Assembly (NCBI RefSeq): GCF_041820985.1
Contig: NZ_JBGUAU010000003.1
Coordinates: 62,001 to 126,000 of the forward strand
DNA: 64,000 nt
Reading direction: 5' to 3'
Origin: Evansella sp041820985
GTDB taxonomy: Bacteria > Bacillota > Bacilli > Bacillales > Salisediminibacteriaceae
The notes beneath the pieces are model-generated. The model searched no databases and had not been told where the DNA came from. It worked only from the letters and a program-made list of their open reading frames with translations. This document shows positions 25,388 to 34,592 of this stretch, piece by piece. The first letter of the stretch is position 1. Every line of letters begins with the position of its first letter. The position numbers were made by a program, and so were the translations under genes.

Positions 25388-25727
25388 ACCTTAATTGTTC
25401 ACTATTTAGAATTTTATAAATATGTAAATGGAATGAGACTGGGACATAACGAAAGTGTAACATTGAAAAGACGAACGATAGGTAACCTAGCGGAGGAAAG
25501 ATACGAAGACTCCGGCGGGATCAAAAGGCAAGGGAGAGACCCCAAGCGTGCTTAAGCGCTCGGCGGCTCACCAGCTCACCAGCCGCCCGCGGAAAGCGCA
25601 GTATCTTTCTGCAGAGGATAGTATACCAAGCATCATTTCGTTCGGATTTCTCTTTGCTGAAAACACTTTTGTTCCAGCCTCATTTTTTCTACAAAAATTA
25701 CTTCGATTTAGAAAGGAAGATAGCAAG
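25388..25727. other. Gap between pilin and prepilin peptidase genes
   Basis: 340 bp containing the MITE-like element 25432-25684 and little else. A reading frame running across it from 25548 into the peptidase gene is carried by the repeat and is not the real start. Confidence 0.7.
25432..25684. repeat. MITE-like dispersed repeat, GAGACTGGGACA type with GC-rich core (253 bp)
   Basis: Ends: AATGAGACTGGGACATAACG at the left and TTTTGTTCCAGCCTCATT at the right, forming about 25-bp imperfect inverted ends including AAAGTGT/ACACTTT. The centre (25509-25605) is GC-rich with ACTCCGGCGGGA, GGGAGAGACCCC, GGCGGCTCACCAG and CCGCCCGCGGAAAGCG, the pattern of a very common Bacillaceae intergenic repeat. 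Compared with the copy at 8003-8153, the outer arms agree but this core is an insertion. Confidence 0.85.
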
Positions 25728-26240
25728 ATGTTATTACTGAATTTTTTACTAATTGCTGTCCTCACTGTATGTGTTATTACTGATTTAAAAAACAGGAAAA
25801 TTTACAACAAAGTAATTTTTCCAGCACTTATTATTGCTCTCCTTCTTAACGCAATCTTCTATGGTTGGTCAGGAATATCCAGTAGTTTACTAGGGTTTGT
25901 AGTTGGTCTAGGTATTCTTCTTATTCCGTATTTACTAGGAGGAATGGGTGCAGGGGATGTTAAGTTATTAGCACTTATTGGTGCGATACACGGAATTACA
26001 TTTGTATTAACGACAGCTGTATATATGGCATTAATTGGTGCTGTGATAGGGTTGTGGATGCTTCTTTTTAGAAAAGGACTATTCCGTAGGATAAAAGCAC
26101 TCTTCTATACAATTTTAGGCTTAAGACACGGGATAAATCCGAATATCGACTTTCATAATCGAATTGCATTTCCTTATGGGGTTGCAATAGCAGGTGGTGC
26201 ATTTCTAGCCTTCTTTCTAAAAGGAGTTGTTTTCTTATGA
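25728..26240 (+). CDS. tadV: Prepilin peptidase (TadV/CpaA-type, A24 family)
   Basis: 170 residues from ATG 25728 (GAAAGGAAGA upstream). Six hydrophobic segments. The two aspartates of the GXGD aspartyl peptidase family are D19 in VITDLKNRKIYN and D77 in GGMGAGDVKLL. As in other Tad systems it lacks the N-terminal methylase domain of PilD. It cleaves the Gly15-Gln16 bond of Flp and probably Gly7-Gln8 of TadE. Overlaps tadE by 4 bp. Confidence 0.93.
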   Translation: MLLLNFLLIAVLTVCVITDLKNRKIYNKVIFPALIIALLLNAIFYGWSGISSSLLGFVVGLGILLIPYLLGGMGAGDVKLLALIGAIHGITFVLTTAVYMALIGAVIGLWMLLFRKGLFRRIKALFYTILGLRHGINPNIDFHNRIAFPYGVAIAGGAFLAFFLKGVVFL

Positions 26241-26620
26241 TACGGGAAGAAAAAGGACAATCGTTAGTGGAATTTGCTTTAGTAATTCCCATTTTACTGA
26301 TTGTTCTTATTGGTATTTTTGATATAGGTAGAATGCTTTACACATATACGGGGTTACATTTCACAACACAAGAAACAGTTAGAATTGGATCCTTTGGTCG
26401 AACAGATAGTGAGCTAGAACTTTTTGCTAGGGAAAACTTCAGTGCTGGCGATGCGACTAAGCTAGAAGTTTTTATAAGTCCTTCCATAGAATCGAGAAGA
26501 ACAGGGGAATACCTTACTGTGAGATTAGAATATCCAATTGAAACATTGATGCCTTTTGTAAGTAATCTTTTATCGAGAGCAATCGTATTAAAGAGTGATT
26601 CAACCATTCGAATTGAATGA
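26237..26620 (+). CDS. tadE: TadE-like pseudopilin
   Basis: 127 residues. The N-terminus IREEKGQSLVEFALVIP has a prepilin cleavage site Gly7|Gln8 with Glu at +5, followed by a hydrophobic helix and a soluble C-terminal domain. Family Pfam TadE; a minor pseudopilin needed for Flp pilus assembly. The ATG overlaps the prepilin peptidase stop region, showing translational coupling, and TadG follows 11 bp later. Confidence 0.93.
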   Translation: MIREEKGQSLVEFALVIPILLIVLIGIFDIGRMLYTYTGLHFTTQETVRIGSFGRTDSELELFARENFSAGDATKLEVFISPSIESRRTGEYLTVRLEYPIETLMPFVSNLLSRAIVLKSDSTIRIE

Positions 26621-26631
26621 GAGGATAAACG

Positions 26632-27561
26632 ATGAAAAAACATATAATGAAACTCATAAAAAGTGAAAATGGCAATATTCTTGTATTTGTTTCTTTTGCT
26701 TTTACGGGATTATTAATGTTAGCGGGATTAGTTATTGATGGTGGAAATTTATATGCCACGAAAAGTCACTTACAAAAGGTAGCAAATGCAGCTGCTTTAT
26801 CAGGAGCACAAGGATTAGCTAAGAATGGAGAAGTAAATGCAAGACAGACAGTAAATGAAATTCTTGGTCTTCATGAAGAAGAAAGTAGTCTTATAGGGGA
26901 ACCTGATATTCAGCCAACCAGTGTAAAAGTTTATCTTAGCAAGCCAGTCTCCCTTGCGTTTTCTAAGTTACTTGGAAAAGAATCCGTAACGATATCAGCA
27001 AGTGCAACGGCAAGTATAGGAGCAATTGGACATGCTTATGGTGCTGCTCCTTTAGGGATACATGAAGATATAGAGTTAGAATTTTACGATCCAGAAAATC
27101 CTGGAGAACCGTATCCTTTACATGTTGGTTCCTCTAATGGAACGATAGGTAATTATGGGATTTTGCAATTGAATAGGCCTGGTGCTCCTGACTACTATCG
27201 TTATTTAGATGAAGGTTTTGATCAGTTGCTGAGTATAGGTGATAAATTAGCAACCGAAACAGGGGTAAAGGCAGGAACAAAGAGTATTATTGATAACAAG
27301 GTGGACAGTTGTAGTAGTGTCGACGAACCTAATTGTTCGAGAATCTTGTTAGTTCCCGTATATAAAGACTCGAGATATCAGAACAACAAGCTTATTGAAG
27401 TAGAAGTTACTGGATTTGCTTATTTCTATATCGCAGAACGGATGAGTAGTAGTGATACGTCTATAAAAGGCTATTATATTAGAGATGTTAGTTCAAATAA
27501 AACGTTTATTGGTGAAGGTGCAAGAGATAAAGGAGCATACAGCATTAGATTAACGGAGTAG
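26632..27561 (+). CDS. tadG: TadG-like pilus protein (Tad domain)
   Basis: 309 residues. Residues 13-42 form the TadG/Tad N-terminal helix (GNILVFVSFAFTGLLMLAGL) followed by VIDGGNLYATKSHLQKVANAAALSGAQ, the signature of the putative Flp pilus-assembly TadE/G-like domain. The remaining 230 residues are extracytoplasmic, containing a CSSVDEPNCS segment whose two Cys could form a disulphide. TadG is thought to anchor the pilus base to the envelope. AGAGGATAAACG precedes the start. Confidence 0.9.
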   Translation: MKKHIMKLIKSENGNILVFVSFAFTGLLMLAGLVIDGGNLYATKSHLQKVANAAALSGAQGLAKNGEVNARQTVNEILGLHEEESSLIGEPDIQPTSVKVYLSKPVSLAFSKLLGKESVTISASATASIGAIGHAYGAAPLGIHEDIELEFYDPENPGEPYPLHVGSSNGTIGNYGILQLNRPGAPDYYRYLDEGFDQLLSIGDKLATETGVKAGTKSIIDNKVDSCSSVDEPNCSRILLVPVYKDSRYQNNKLIEVEVTGFAYFYIAERMSSSDTSIKGYYIRDVSSNKTFIGEGARDKGAYSIRLTE

Positions 27562-27571
27562 GTGAAGAAAT

Positions 27572-28267
27572 ATGAGATCAAAAATGGTCTTACTATTAGC
27601 ATTAGTTATGGGAATCATTTCTACCGTCTTGTTTTTCCAATACATTCAACAATACGGACAGGCCGAGGATGTAATGGTACGACAAGAACCAATGGCTACA
27701 GTTGTTACTGCACGTGAAAAAATTACTATGAATCAACTGATTTCCGTAGATGTACTTGAAATGACGGAAGTACCAGAACAAGGTTTACATCCATCTACAG
27801 TAATGACCATGGCGGATCTGGAAGGCCAATTTGCTACAACAGATATAGAGCAGGGTGAGGTAATCTTGACACACAGAATGAAATCTGAGAAAGAAGAGAA
27901 TAGGTTTGTGTCGAGAAAAGTTCAAGAAGGAAATAGAGCTGTTTCAATCAATGTAAACTATGTTCAATCCGTTTCCACCCTTATTGAGCCAGAAGATTTT
28001 GTGGATGTTATTTTAACGGAAGAGAAAAAGGGAGAAGAGGAAGTCTCTACATATGAGACTTCTGTAGTTTTAGAAGAAGTACGTGTATTATCGGTGGGTA
28101 GAAAAATGATTCCTCCAACATCAGGAACAGAGGAGCATATAGAATACAATGCAGTAACATTAGAGTTATCTCCTGATGATGCTCGAGAAATAATTAATGC
28201 ATCCTATAAAGGCCCATTACAGCTAATCTTACATTCTAGTCTTATTCATGAAGACAATACGAAATAG
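27572..28267 (+). CDS. cpaB: CpaB/RcpC-type Flp pilus assembly protein (SAF domain)
   Basis: 231 residues, with an N-terminal membrane helix (5-22) and an extracytoplasmic SAF domain (about 42-105, VVTAREKITMNQLISVDVLE; DIEQGEVILTHRM). The second half AVSINVNYVQSVSTLIEPEDFVDVIL matches the CpaB C-terminal region. In Gram-negatives CpaB/RcpC supports the secretin and modifies pili; in Gram-positives, without an outer membrane, it is probably an envelope scaffold. Followed by tadZ with a short gap. Confidence 0.92.
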   Translation: MRSKMVLLLALVMGIISTVLFFQYIQQYGQAEDVMVRQEPMATVVTAREKITMNQLISVDVLEMTEVPEQGLHPSTVMTMADLEGQFATTDIEQGEVILTHRMKSEKEENRFVSRKVQEGNRAVSINVNYVQSVSTLIEPEDFVDVILTEEKKGEEEVSTYETSVVLEEVRVLSVGRKMIPPTSGTEEHIEYNAVTLELSPDDAREIINASYKGPLQLILHSSLIHEDNTK

Positions 28268-28301
28268 TAACACTGAGGTAATGTATAAAGGAGGGTTTGC
28301 T

Positions 28302-29114
28302 ATGGCAGCAGAAGATAGTAATCAACTAGAGAAGCAAGGAAAGCTCATTGCTGTTTGTAGCGCAAAAGGTGGAATAGGAAAAACACTCATTTCAGTAAAT
28401 TTAGCTTTAGCTTTCAAGAAGAAAAATCTTGATGTAACGCTAGTAGATGGAGACTTTCAATTTGGGGATGTTTGTTTGGCACTGGACCTAAAGCCAACTT
28501 TTTCTATAAAGGATGTTATAGAAGAAATTGATGGGATAAGTGAAGATACAATTATGAACTATACTACAAATCACTTATCCTCTGTTAAGGTTTTAGCGGC
28601 ACCAGATCGACCTGAATATGCGGAACTTGTTTCAAGTGAGGCTGTTACAATCGTGATTGACGCTCTTTTAAAGCAAAATGATTATGTGATTGTTGATAAT
28701 GGAACTGGGATACAAGAGCAATCAATGGATATTCTTGATAAAGCGGACGAAATTCTTATCGTAACTAATTTAGAAATGACCGCGCTAAAAAATACGAAGT
28801 TATTATTAGAGGCTTTCACACAAATTAATATGCGTGAAAAAGTACAATTAGTTGTGAATCGGTATAATATGGAAAGCTTACTTAAAGCAGACGAAGTATC
28901 TAAGATGTTAGGAGAAGCAAATTCTTTTTTTATCCCAAATAATTTTAAAATCGCCTCTCAATCAATGAATTTGGGTATACCTTTTGTGAGTAACCAAGCA
29001 AAGTGTGACTTATCAAAGGCAATTTTTAAAATGACAGAATCGATTATATCGAAACAAGCAATCAAACCGAAAGAGAAAAAATCTTTCTTACACAAAATAC
29101 TACCTAGAAAATAG
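28302..29114 (+). CDS. tadZ: TadZ/CpaE-like ParA ATPase
   Basis: 270 residues from ATG 28302 (AAAGGAGGG upstream); the open frame extends upstream into cpaB but that part is not family-like. A MinD/ParA deviant Walker A CSAKGGIGKT (19-28) with signature Lys22 and Lys27, then VTLVDGDFQFGDV (Walker A') and DYVIVDNGTG (Walker B). It lacks the N-terminal receiver-like domain of CpaE. Expected to localise the Tad machine at a site on the membrane. Confidence 0.92.
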   Translation: MAAEDSNQLEKQGKLIAVCSAKGGIGKTLISVNLALAFKKKNLDVTLVDGDFQFGDVCLALDLKPTFSIKDVIEEIDGISEDTIMNYTTNHLSSVKVLAAPDRPEYAELVSSEAVTIVIDALLKQNDYVIVDNGTGIQEQSMDILDKADEILIVTNLEMTALKNTKLLLEAFTQINMREKVQLVVNRYNMESLLKADEVSKMLGEANSFFIPNNFKIASQSMNLGIPFVSNQAKCDLSKAIFKMTESIISKQAIKPKEKKSFLHKILPRK

Positions 29115-29128
29115 AGGTGTGACATGAT

Positions 29129-30562
29129 ATGAGTCTGTTAACGAGAATAAAAAGCCAAAAGGATTATAGACCTCATACTGCTGTTTCCTCAGAACCAAAA
29201 AAGAAAGATGAAGTGGAGGTAGGAATCTCCAACGCATCTGTAAAATCTGTACCTCAAAAACAAGAGACACAAACAAAAAAGAAAAAAGCACCCGCTACGG
29301 ACAAGCATAAAGAGCTTAAGAATAAATTGCATAAACAAATCCTTCAAGAAATTAAGGATTTGGATGAAGTAGATACACTGATTCCAAAAATAGATGCAAT
29401 GGCGTTAGAAATCATTAAAGAAGATGAATCCTTTAGGGGAAACTTTGATCGCTCCAAAGTAGTGGAGGAATTAATAAATGATTTAACTGGGTTTGGACCA
29501 ATTAATCCTCTCCTATTGGATGAAGAAGTTTCAGAAGTTATGGTAAATGGACCGAATCAAGTCTATTGTGAACGAAAAGGAAAGCTTATATTAACAGATG
29601 TGGTCTTCCGTGATAATGATCATGTTTTACATGTAATTGAAAAAATTGTTGCTCCTATTGGAAGAAGAATCGATGAGAGCAGTCCCATGGTAGACGCAAG
29701 GTTACCAGATGGATCGCGAGTAAATGCAATCATACCTCCACTTGCTTTAAACGGACCAACTATTACTATTCGAAAGTTTGCGAAGGACCCATTTGTGATA
29801 GACGATCTCGTTAGGTTTGGAACATTAACAAACGAAATGGCGACATTCCTTGATGCTTGTGTAAAAGCAAGACTGAACATTTTTGTCAGTGGAGGAACAG
29901 GATCTGGGAAAACAACAACGTTAAATGTATTATCGAACTTCATACCAAACGATGAGAGGATTGTAACGATAGAAGATGCTGCCGAGCTCCAGTTAGGACA
30001 AGAACATGTTGTCTCTCTCGAATCGAGACCTCCGAATATAGAGGGAAAAGGTGCAATAACTATACGAGATTTAGTGAGAAACTCCTTACGAATGCGACCA
30101 GACCGAGTCGTAATTGGGGAAGTAAGGGGAGCTGAAGCGTTAGACATGCTACAAGCAATGAATACTGGGCATGATGGGTCACTAGCAACCGGTCACTCTA
30201 ACAGTCCACGGGATATGATCGCTCGTTTGGAAACGATGGTATTACTTGCTGGAGTTGAGTTACCTGTAAAGGCAATACGTGAACAAATAGCAGGAGCCAT
30301 CGATGTAATTATTCAACAATCTCGATTAAAGGATGGAACGAGAAAAATTGTGAAAATTACAGAGGTGCAAGGGTTAGAAGGCGACGTTATCGTGTTGCAG
30401 GATATTTTCACCTTCGAACAAACAGGACTCGATGATACTGGAAAACTGAAAGGAAGGCTCGTGCCAACTGGGATTAGACCAAAATTTTATGAAAAATTAG
30501 AGAGCTCAGGTATTACTATTGCGCCTAATGTATTTATAAAAGAAGAGGAGTGGAAAGGATGA
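29129..30562 (+). CDS. tadA: TadA/CpaF secretion ATPase
   Basis: 477 residues. Residues 1-60 are lysine-rich and disordered; 60-200 form the N-terminal domain of type II/IV secretion ATPases; the motor domain has Walker A SGGTGSGKTTTLN (K261), the Asp box TIEDAAELQL, Walker B MRPDRVVIGEVRG and the His box TGHDGSLATGHSNS. It powers both assembly and possibly retraction of the Flp pilus. Overlaps tadB by 4 bp (ATGA). Confidence 0.96.
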   Translation: MSLLTRIKSQKDYRPHTAVSSEPKKKDEVEVGISNASVKSVPQKQETQTKKKKAPATDKHKELKNKLHKQILQEIKDLDEVDTLIPKIDAMALEIIKEDESFRGNFDRSKVVEELINDLTGFGPINPLLLDEEVSEVMVNGPNQVYCERKGKLILTDVVFRDNDHVLHVIEKIVAPIGRRIDESSPMVDARLPDGSRVNAIIPPLALNGPTITIRKFAKDPFVIDDLVRFGTLTNEMATFLDACVKARLNIFVSGGTGSGKTTTLNVLSNFIPNDERIVTIEDAAELQLGQEHVVSLESRPPNIEGKGAITIRDLVRNSLRMRPDRVVIGEVRGAEALDMLQAMNTGHDGSLATGHSNSPRDMIARLETMVLLAGVELPVKAIREQIAGAIDVIIQQSRLKDGTRKIVKITEVQGLEGDVIVLQDIFTFEQTGLDDTGKLKGRLVPTGIRPKFYEKLESSGITIAPNVFIKEEEWKG

Positions 30563-31524
30563 AAAGCTTATTGATAATAACCTTTCTTCTGTTCACTTTC
30601 TTCTTATTTACTTTCATCTTTCAAAAGATATTTCTTGCGAAGCACAAACAAATGGAGTTACGAGTAAAGCAATATTTATTGCAGGATGAGAAGGAAGTTT
30701 TTGAACCAGTAAAGTTTAAGATGATGCTTGATTTTCGACTTACGAAACAAAGGATAAAGAGAAGATTAGAGAAAAAAGATAAAAATAATCTAATAGAAAA
30801 AGAATTAATTCAAGCAGGTATCCCGTTAAAACCAGAAGAGTTTATCATGTTTCGATGGATTTCCATCGCTCTAGTAGCAGGTATTATTTACTTATTTATC
30901 AATAGTATTTTTGTATTGCCTCTAGGTGCATTTATAGGTGCAATAATTCCAAAATACATTGTAAAGAACAAAAAAGCAGCTAGGTTGAAAAAGTTCAATG
31001 CAGGACTTCCAGAAATGATTTCTACGATTATCGGTGCCTTAAGAGCTGGGTTTAGTTTTCCACAAGCATTACAATCAGTAATGGAGGAGTCAGCTTCCCC
31101 TATAAAAGAAGAAATGGCTACAGTACTAAAAGAAATGCAGTACGGAGCAACGGTAGAAGAAGCTTTGAATCATTTAAAGGAACGTATGCCTAGTGAGGAT
31201 TTAGATATTATGATACAAGCCATTATTATTCAACGTCAGGTGGGCGGCAACTTAGCTACTGTTCTAGAGACGATTGTACAAACCATCCGAGATCGTATTA
31301 AAATACAAGGTCAAATTAGTACGTTAACAGCACAAGGTAGGATGTCCGGAATGGTAGTTGGCCTTTTACCTGTTGTACTAGGTGGTCTTATCTTTATTAT
31401 TGAACCTAATTATATGAGTGTACTGTTTACACACCCCATTGGGTTAGTTCTTATTGGAATTGCCTCTGTTTCATGTATTCTAGGCTTTGTATTTATTCGA
31501 AAACTAACAACAATTGAGGTGTAA
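30559..31524 (+). CDS. tadB: TadB inner-membrane platform protein
   Basis: 321 residues from ATG 30559, within ATGA overlapping the tadA stop, with GAGGAG upstream; GTG at 30550 is an alternative. One N-terminal and three or more C-terminal hydrophobic segments enclose a cytoplasmic T2SSF domain: FNAGLPEMISTIIGALRAGFSFPQALQSV and IMIQAIIIQRQVGGNLATVLETI. Forms the membrane platform with TadC on which TadA acts. Confidence 0.94.
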   Translation: MKSLLIITFLLFTFFLFTFIFQKIFLAKHKQMELRVKQYLLQDEKEVFEPVKFKMMLDFRLTKQRIKRRLEKKDKNNLIEKELIQAGIPLKPEEFIMFRWISIALVAGIIYLFINSIFVLPLGAFIGAIIPKYIVKNKKAARLKKFNAGLPEMISTIIGALRAGFSFPQALQSVMEESASPIKEEMATVLKEMQYGATVEEALNHLKERMPSEDLDIMIQAIIIQRQVGGNLATVLETIVQTIRDRIKIQGQISTLTAQGRMSGMVVGLLPVVLGGLIFIIEPNYMSVLFTHPIGLVLIGIASVSCILGFVFIRKLTTIEV

Positions 31525-31528
31525 TTCT

Positions 31529-32440
31529 ATGATAATAATGACCTATATTTCAAGCCTATTGTTACTTGTACTTGGAATCGTTTTATGGAGAAAGGAAAAG
31601 CGGCTACTAATTAATGGCAGACTCCAATCAGTTTTTCAAGAGCAACGGAGTATTATTGAATCTGATGATGATATGAGTAAACTGTCTTTTTCAAAAAGAG
31701 TCATTATTCCTACTTGGAAAAAGATGAAACGATCTTTTCAGAAAAACATCGATAGCGAGAAACAAGAAAAATTAGAGAATAAGCTTCTCCAAGCGGGAAA
31801 TCCATTTAGAATGACAGCGGTGGAGTTCCGATTCGTCCAACTTATCTTATTTTCTCTTTTGCCTATGATCGCTGGGGGCTATGGGTATATGCTAAATATG
31901 GATATTAGTAGAGTTCTCCTCTTTGTACTGATAGGTTTTCTTATTGCACTTTTTTATCCTTCCTATTATTTGAAGCAAAAAACGAATGCTCGAAATAAAC
32001 AAGCGATGAGAGAGTTACCTGACTTTATTGATCTTGTTACTGTTAGTATTGAAGCGGGATTGGGCTTTGATTCTGCGCTAAGTAAGGTAGTAGAAAAACG
32101 AGATGGGGTTTTGTCAGATGAATTTCAAAGGTGCTTAGAGGAAGTGAGACTTGGAAAAACAAGACGTGAGGCACTTACTGGAATTAAGCAACGATTAACC
32201 GCTGAGGATGTGCAAACTCTCATTGGAAGTATTATTCAAGCGGAACAGTTAGGCATAGGGATGGTGCAAATTTTGCGTGTTCAATCAGATGAGATACGCC
32301 AAAAAAGAAAGCAACGTGCAGAGGAACAGGCAATGAAAGCACCAATTAAAATGTTGTTTCCTCTAGTTTTGTTTATCTTTCCATGTATTTTTATCGTATT
32401 ATTAGGACCTGCTATTATACAAATATTTGAAACTTTTTAA
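31529..32440 (+). CDS. tadC: TadC inner-membrane platform protein
   Basis: 303 residues from ATG 31529 (TTGAGGTG upstream, overlapping the tadB stop region). T2SSF domain with ELPDFIDLVTVSIEAGLGFDSALSKV and IGSIIQAEQLGIGMVQILRVQSDEIRQKRKQRAEEQAMKAP trimmed to its core EEQAMKAPIKMLFPLV, the TadC hallmark. Paired partner of TadB. Last gene of the Tad locus; no clear terminator follows before the SDR gene 96 bp later. Confidence 0.94.
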   Translation: MIIMTYISSLLLLVLGIVLWRKEKRLLINGRLQSVFQEQRSIIESDDDMSKLSFSKRVIIPTWKKMKRSFQKNIDSEKQEKLENKLLQAGNPFRMTAVEFRFVQLILFSLLPMIAGGYGYMLNMDISRVLLFVLIGFLIALFYPSYYLKQKTNARNKQAMRELPDFIDLVTVSIEAGLGFDSALSKVVEKRDGVLSDEFQRCLEEVRLGKTRREALTGIKQRLTAEDVQTLIGSIIQAEQLGIGMVQILRVQSDEIRQKRKQRAEEQAMKAPIKMLFPLVLFIFPCIFIVLLGPAIIQIFETF

Positions 32441-32536
32441 TAAGGGATAAGGTTAGAAAATCCTTTTTCACTTAAGCCATGCCCAGTGAATAGGCTATAT
32501 GGTAAATCACCTATGAAATAAGGAGGGGGAATTCCC

Positions 32537-33436
32537 TTGTATCCTTTTTACCCTTATTATGATAAGAAAGTAAAGTGTGAAGACCAGCCTATTTCTTTTC
32601 CACCTCAACACCAGGAGCAACACCCAGGGTATGAACATGAAATGAAACCTAGACCAATTGCAGAGAATCCTAATTATACAGGATCTAATAAGCTAAAAGA
32701 CCAAGTCGCTATTATTACTGGTGGAGACAGTGGTATTGGAAGAGCAACTGCCATTGCCTTTGCAAAAGAAGGGGCTCATATCGTTATCCCTTATTATAAT
32801 GAGCATCAAGATGCAGAAGAGACGAAGCAAAGAATTGAGCAGCTTGGTCGAAGGTGTTTGACGATTTCTGGAGATCTTAGTGAAGAGCACGTATGTCAGC
32901 ACGTAGTAAATGAAACGATGAATTATTTTAAGAGAATTGATACGTTAATAAATAATGTTGCAGTGCAATATCCGAAGGAATCCATATTAGATATTTCAGC
33001 AGAACAACTGGAATATACGTTTAAAGTAAACATATTTTCCTTTTTTTATATGACAAAAGCAGCATTACCGCACATGAAAGCAGGGAGCAGTATCATCAAC
33101 ACTTCTTCGGTAACAGCATACAGAGGTCATGAAAAACTGATCGACTACTCGGCAACGCAAGGAGCTGTCGTTACCTTCACAAGATCGATGTCGAAATCGT
33201 TAGCGGAAGATGGTATTCGAGTGAATGCAGTAGCTCCAGGTCCAATTTGGACACCACTAATACCATCATCGTTTTCCGAAGATGAAGTGAAAACATTCGG
33301 CACAAATACACCAATGAAAAGACCTGGCCAACCATTTGAGTTAGCGCCTACCTTTGTTTATTTAGCTTCTACGGATTCTTGCTATGTGACAGGGCAAGTA
33401 TTGCATGTAAATGGAGGGGAAATGGTAGGATCGTAA
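32537..33436 (+). CDS. Short-chain dehydrogenase (YhdF-like), catalytic Lys replaced by Gln
   Basis: 299 residues. An N-terminal extension rich in Pro, Tyr and His (1-50, PFYPYYDKK...) precedes a classical SDR: IITGGDSGIGRATA (NAD(P) loop), TLINNVAVQYP, and SVTAYRGH then DYSATQGAVV. The tetrad Tyr is Y204 but the expected Lys four residues on is Gln208. VAPGPIWTPLIPSSF and GQVLHVNGGEMV complete the fold. Resembles general-stress glucose/ribitol-type dehydrogenases. The Lys-to-Gln change suggests altered or lost activity. AAGGAGGGGGA precedes the TTG start. Confidence 0.88.
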   Translation: MYPFYPYYDKKVKCEDQPISFPPQHQEQHPGYEHEMKPRPIAENPNYTGSNKLKDQVAIITGGDSGIGRATAIAFAKEGAHIVIPYYNEHQDAEETKQRIEQLGRRCLTISGDLSEEHVCQHVVNETMNYFKRIDTLINNVAVQYPKESILDISAEQLEYTFKVNIFSFFYMTKAALPHMKAGSSIINTSSVTAYRGHEKLIDYSATQGAVVTFTRSMSKSLAEDGIRVNAVAPGPIWTPLIPSSFSEDEVKTFGTNTPMKRPGQPFELAPTFVYLASTDSCYVTGQVLHVNGGEMVGS

Positions 33437-33476
33437 GTTACGAGGGGAGGATTCCCTTACTTCCTCCCCATGTAAA

Positions 33477-34448
33477 TTATAGAATTACAGGCTTACCAGA
33501 TTTAGCTGATTCATTTGCCGCAACAGCCACCTGCTGTGATTTCCACGCATCAGCATACGTTGATAGAATTCCTGATGTATCCCCTGTTCGCAAGGCATGT
33601 AAAAATGCATTCGTTTCTGTTTCATATGGATTGGACTGGTTTTTGTATTCTGTCTTTCGTCCTACTGCGGTTTCGATTAAATTCCCTTGGTCCACTTCCA
33701 AAACCCCTTGATCGGTATAAATATGTAATCCATTTTTACCACCAGCAGGGAGTATACATGTATTAGAAATGGTAGCGACAGAACCATTCTCCATCTTCAT
33801 CGTCACAGTACCAACATCGGCAACATCCACACCAGTTTCTTTTTCGTGTAAAACTCGATTGGAAAAAGCTGCATAAACTTCTTTTACGTCACCAACTAAG
33901 TATCGAAGTAAATCTACAATATGTGTTGTCTGTTCCACAAACTGACCTCCAGATCCATCTTGTTTTCTCCACCAATAAACTCCTGGCATATTCCCCATCC
34001 AGTATCCTAACGACATTCCAATGGTTTGTTCTTGTAGAAGTAATTTCGCACGTTGCGCACTATCGTGGTATCGAAAGTGATAACCGACGGAAGTTATTAG
34101 GTTTTTGTTTTTGATTGCATCGAGAATGAGAGATGGCGTTTGTAAGTCTGTGCTTAATGGTTTTTCCACAAAAAACGGGATATTGTGCTCGACTGCAGCT
34201 AATTCTATCTCTCCATGGGCAAACGGTGGTACACAAATATAAAGAGCGTCAAGCTTCTGATCCTCTAGCAAGGTGTGAATCGACTCATACCCTTTTGCAC
34301 TGGAAAACTGCTGTGCCATTTTATCTGCTTTCACTTGGGAAGACCCACAAATTCCAGAGATATTCACATCCTCTATTTTGCTTAGAATTTCAGCGTGCAT
34401 TTTCGAAAACCAACCCGTTCCTACAAGGCCAATGTTCAATGTCATCAT
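33477..34448 (-). CDS. Gfo/Idh/MocA family oxidoreductase
   Basis: 323 residues. N-terminal Rossmann motif GLVGTGWFSKMHAEIL, then FVEKPLSTD with the conserved EKP Lys, and the C-terminal substrate domain with GGQFVEQTTHIVDLLRY holding the catalytic-region His. Such enzymes oxidise or isomerise sugars or inositols with NAD(P). Substrate unknown. GGAGGGATAT lies upstream of two adjacent ATG codons, either of which may be used. Convergent with the SDR gene. Confidence 0.93.
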   Translation of the reverse strand: MMTLNIGLVGTGWFSKMHAEILSKIEDVNISGICGSSQVKADKMAQQFSSAKGYESIHTLLEDQKLDALYICVPPFAHGEIELAAVEHNIPFFVEKPLSTDLQTPSLILDAIKNKNLITSVGYHFRYHDSAQRAKLLLQEQTIGMSLGYWMGNMPGVYWWRKQDGSGGQFVEQTTHIVDLLRYLVGDVKEVYAAFSNRVLHEKETGVDVADVGTVTMKMENGSVATISNTCILPAGGKNGLHIYTDQGVLEVDQGNLIETAVGRKTEYKNQSNPYETETNAFLHALRTGDTSGILSTYADAWKSQQVAVAANESAKSGKPVIL

Positions 34449-34592
34449 ATATCCCTCCTATTTATTCTACCTTTCATTATATAGGAAAGAGGAATCATAG
34501 AAAGGGAAAATGAGAATGTTTTCAAAGAAATGAAAGTTCGCAGAATGTACTAAGAATACTTTCTTACTCAACAGCAACGTTTAACAGAGCAT

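Noticed and set aside
25548..25727. N-terminal extension of the prepilin peptidase through the repeat
   Set aside because: The extension is encoded by a dispersed repeat; GAAAGGAAGA precedes the ATG at 25728, which starts a normal-size family member.
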